Source: Argentina anserina (lineage: Eukaryota > Streptophyta > Magnoliopsida > Rosales > Rosaceae). From it: a stretch of 64,000 nucleotides of DNA. Position numbers and translations under genes: made by a program. Shown piece by piece: positions 61,105 to 64,000 of this stretch (its first letter is position 1; the number at the start of each line of letters is the position of its first letter). Location: assembly GCF_933775445.1 (NCBI RefSeq), contig NC_065875.1, forward strand, positions 16,553,555 to 16,617,554. Reading direction: 5' to 3'. The notes under the pieces were generated by a model. It was not told the DNA's origin. It worked only from the letters and a program-made list of their open reading frames with translations, and did no database searches.

Positions 61105-62060
61105 TGTCACACCCCTAAGTGCTACATGCACTATGTGTGTGGGCGAGGTTCACCCTTGCACCAAGCCAGGCACGCACGACAATCAAATAAGGAACCAAGT
61201 ATACACGGACCAAGCCAATCTTAGAGACCAAGCTGCGAGTAAGGCACGACGCAGGCAAATGCAAGATTGTGCAGGGAGATTAGCCTCACCAGCAGGACAG
61301 TTGCATGGATATTAGCCTCGCCAGCCCAAATGCAGGACAATGCAGGGAGATTAGCCTCACCAGCAGGACAAAATGCAGGGAGCTTAGCCTTACCAGCAGG
61401 ACAAAATGCAGGCAGATTAGTCTCGCCAGCATGCAGTTGTAATATGCAGGCAGTTACAGGCGGTTACAGGCAGTTGCAGAGCAGTTTTGGGATGAGTTGG
61501 CAAGGGAAGTTACATCATCGGTGGTTATCGTAGGCAGTTACCTAAGTAGAGGGGGTTGTCCACTACATACTAGAATAATGGCATGCATGACAAGTGTCAT
61601 TGGCAGTTAAAGGGAAGTTACATCTTCCATGAATGTAGGTATTTAAGAAAATAGGAATTCTGGCATGAGACTTGGAGAAGTTCTAGTGAACATTGTCAAG
61701 ATCCTTACTAATCTATGTATGTTTGCTTTGTTTAATGAAAAGGAAAGTTATTTCCCTAACATACTCGTGCATGTTCATATACTAGACTTATCCCACGCAT
61801 ATAGATCATTAGGTGAAAGGGAAACACTTGAGTGATCGAGAGAAGTACTAACAAACGTACTTAGTGAGTTGGGATTTGGGGGATCTCACACACCTATCGA
61901 GTAGAATAGAAGAGCGCGGCCTCGCTTACAGTAGGGTTGAGGAGAACAGGTTGAACTAGGAGTTTGTGGACGTCCTAGCGTCATCACGGAGACACTTGAC
62001 ACCGTCGCTGTCAAGACCTAAGTAACGAAAAATTCCGCTGCGTACTTAAGGCCCGTGACA
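61105..62060. mobile_element. 956-bp solo LTR, TGTCAC/GTGACA family
   Basis: The segment starts TGTCACACCCC and ends AGGCCCGTGACA, and the flanking 5-mers CTAAA and CTAAC match at four of five bases. Its ends match those of the LTR at 49423-50878. Inside (about 61262-61440) the motif GCAGGGAGATTAGCCTCACC is repeated about five times in tandem, with some change. Confidence 0.65.
61262..61440. repeat. Short tandem repeat inside the LTR
   Basis: Units of roughly 30-45 bases built on CAGGGAGATTAGCCTCACC and CAGCAGGACAAAATG recur about five times. It is a local expansion within the solo LTR. Confidence 0.6.
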
Positions 62061-63364
62061 CTAACCATGATGATGATGGTGGGAGAAAAATAAAATTTTG
62101 CTCAAAGTAATTGCCGAATTGATGATGAACTAGATAAGATCATAAGAAAATGTGACAACTAAGAAATAAGGATGATTCATACAATCACACAAAGACACAA
62201 TCGGCAAATCATTGATCAATTAACAACACACATACCAAAAAGTTAAGAAAAATCATAAACATATTTGACTATAAAAAAATTGAAATTTGCACATGATCAC
62301 TTACCCACAATTTGAATTGACATTATTCTCTCTATTTCCTAAATCTCAAATTTGTTGGAAACTAAACCTAACCTTCTACTTCGTTGCATCAACAAGAAGA
62401 CAGCTCTCTTTATGTTTATAAAACCCAGATTTTTTCTCTCTATTTCACCTATATAGCTATATATATAAATAATAATAATATTTTAGACGGACATGTTTTT
62501 CTGTCAGGAGCCTACTTGGATTGGGGGCTCTAGACAGGCATCTGTTGGGCCTAGCCCCAGGGCCGGGCCTGTGTGGCGGAGGTTTCCCATCTTTTATACA
62601 TCTTTTTGCCTAGCAATTTACGTCAATAACCAGCCTCTTAGGTTAGGAGTCGGCGTTCAAGTTACTTATAGAATTCAGTATATTTTGAGGACAATCTGAT
62701 CATCAGTAACAAATCAATGACTTGTAACAAACTCTTGGAGTACGTCTTGAGATCTATGTTAGACCAATCGGGCATATGCTTCCGGATACATTCATCCTCT
62801 TCTCATTTTGATTCTAACTCCGAAAACAGATTGAGCTTGAACTAGTTCAAAGCAAGTTCTTTGGCAACACTCGTCACAAAACGTGGCGCAATCATATTTT
62901 ATAAAAATTCAAGCTTCAAGTCCAAAACCACCTAAACAACTCTTAAACAAATGAGACAATAATCCAAAGTTGAAACAAAGTGCACTAGTAAAGACGATCG
63001 GTACCCCCAATTATACAAACAACTAATGCCGCGTCAATGCCCATGATACATAGTTTGGTCGTGCGAGGGAAGAAAGTTCTCAGCAGCAGACGCATCTCGA
63101 AAATAAGGGCCAGAGAAGTAATTGACACCCCCTCCGCGTCAACCCTGGTAGGCGTGTGGAGCTTTGAGCTTCATTGACCCATGAGGAATGTAGCAGAGGA
63201 CAAGTAGCAAGAGAAGTAAACCATGAAGAAGGTAGCAAGAACCTTCCTCACTTCCTTTCTCCCACTTTAAATCCTCATTCTCATTATTCCCCCTTCATAT
63301 CACACAAACACATCCCTACATCACAGCAGTCTCATTCTTTTCCATTTCTTCATTCTCGCCATTT
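62061..63364. other. Intergenic stretch and RING gene promoter region
   Basis: No gene is recognised. The last 150 bases are pyrimidine-rich, as expected of a plant 5' leader, and contain a short upstream open frame (63174-63383) that overlaps the RING start in another frame. No clear TATA box is seen. Confidence 0.35.
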
Positions 63365-64000
63365 ATGTCAATGGATGTTATAAACCGCTATCCGGAGAGG
63401 AACATGGACCACCATGCTACCCCTACGGAGTCATACGGGGAGCCGTACAAGGGCTACGCGCTCAGTGGGAAGATCATGCTCAGTGCAATTGTTGTTCTTT
63501 TCTTTGTTGTCCTACTAATGGTGTGTCTCCACCTCTACGCGCGGTGGTACATCCTCCGCGTGCGCCGCCGTAACCTCCGCCGTAACCGCCGTAATCGGCG
63601 GACCAATATTATTTTCCACGAAGATGCGTCCGGCGCCGCCGTCTCGACCGCCACGCGCGGCCTCGACGTGGCCGTTCTGAAGTCGCTGCCGGTGTTTGTC
63701 TACGACTCGGAGACCCACCCGGAGCCGATTCTGGAGTGTGCTGTGTGCTTGTCGGAGTTTGAGGAGAACGAAACGGGTCGGGTCTTACCGAAGTGTAAGC
63801 ACAGCTTCCATATCGAGTGTATTGACATGTGGTTCCACTCGCACTCCACGTGCCCGCTCTGCCGGTGCGCCGTCGAGCCCGGACCCGAGTCAGATAACCC
63901 GGGCGATGTGGTGTTGAATGTCTGCGAGCCGGAGAGTAACGAGCCGGGTTCGAGTTCCGGGTTGTGCTCCGGGTCGAGGTCGCTACGGCAGACGTCGTTT
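63365..64000 (+). CDS. ATL-type RING-H2 E3 ubiquitin ligase (partial)
   Basis: The gene starts at 63365 (or at a second ATG six bases on) and is open for 212 codons to the right edge, so its end is missing. ATL proteins are membrane-anchored E3 ligases that pass ubiquitin to substrates, often in defence or stress responses. In order: one transmembrane helix (KIMLSAIVVLFFVVLLMVCL, about residues 34-54), a basic Arg-rich stretch, the GLD motif (about 99-101), and a complete RING-H2 finger (about 123-164) beginning CAVCLSEFEE, with KCKHSFHIECIDMWF and ending CPLC. All eight metal ligands are present. As is usual for ATL genes there is no intron. The high GC of the coding part contrasts with its surroundings. 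Confidence 0.92.
   Translation, partial: MSMDVINRYPERNMDHHATPTESYGEPYKGYALSGKIMLSAIVVLFFVVLLMVCLHLYARWYILRVRRRNLRRNRRNRRTNIIFHEDASGAAVSTATRGLDVAVLKSLPVFVYDSETHPEPILECAVCLSEFEENETGRVLPKCKHSFHIECIDMWFHSHSTCPLCRCAVEPGPESDNPGDVVLNVCEPESNEPGSSSGLCSGSRSLRQTSF

Noticed and set aside
63515..63917. Frames at 63515-63718 (minus) and 63696-63917 (plus)
   Set aside because: GC-rich shadows of the RING-H2 gene in other frames.

Overview
This is a nuclear window from a flowering plant. Genes have short exons with GT-AG (one GC-AG) introns, intergenic DNA is AT-rich, and the transposable elements are typically angiosperm: hAT, PIF/Harbinger, CACTA, Mutator-like, Emigrant-like mariner, LINE and solo LTRs. 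The style fits a eudicot, perhaps Rosaceae, but no marker proves the family.

Only four genes look functional. (1) An NRT1/PTR-family (NPF) membrane transporter, minus strand, 7616-9680, rebuilt as three exons. (2) An intact soluble epoxide hydrolase, minus, 34973-36224, three exons. (3) A small conserved plant protein of unknown function, minus, 48556-49204, two exons. (4) An ATL-type RING-H2 E3 ligase, plus, from 63365 and running off the right edge. A second epoxide hydrolase, minus, 17956-22530, is a tandem paralogue of (2). It is dead: a nonsense codon replaces a Trp, and a 2.7 kb solo LTR sits in exon 1 between perfect 5-bp target-site duplications (TSDs).

Layout. 1-7.4 kb: unidentified minus-strand exon-like pieces and short repeats. 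7.6-10 kb: NPF gene and promoter. 10-17.9 kb: a partly duplicated intergenic segment, a 5'-truncated LINE, a hAT MITE and a copia-like LTR. 17.9-22.5 kb: dead hydrolase. 22.8-24.5 kb: a decayed hAT remnant with a solo LTR in it. 24.6-30.5 kb: a CACTA element carrying host-like exons (one resembling LUC7), with a hAT nested in it. 30.5-34.1 kb: three MITEs. 35-39.7 kb: intact hydrolase with a hAT (itself holding a Harbinger) landed just upstream of its TATA box. 41.8-45.9 kb: a MULE-like candidate holding a hAT. 47.2-50.9 kb: hAT MITE, small gene, solo LTR. 51.2-54.5 kb: two copies of one Emigrant-like element, one clean and one hit by three later insertions. 54.6-55.5 kb: a Harbinger-type element carrying a PRA1 gene fragment. 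56.9-60.7 kb: a Harbinger element with a dead transposase and an open Myb-like ORF. 61.1-62.1 kb: another solo LTR. 63.4 kb on: RING gene.

The strongest signal is the exactly delimited nesting of elements, read from TSDs and terminal repeats, and its effect on the two hydrolase paralogues. I found no clearly new biochemical system, CRISPR array, rRNA or tRNA gene. All splice sites and element ends were read by eye.
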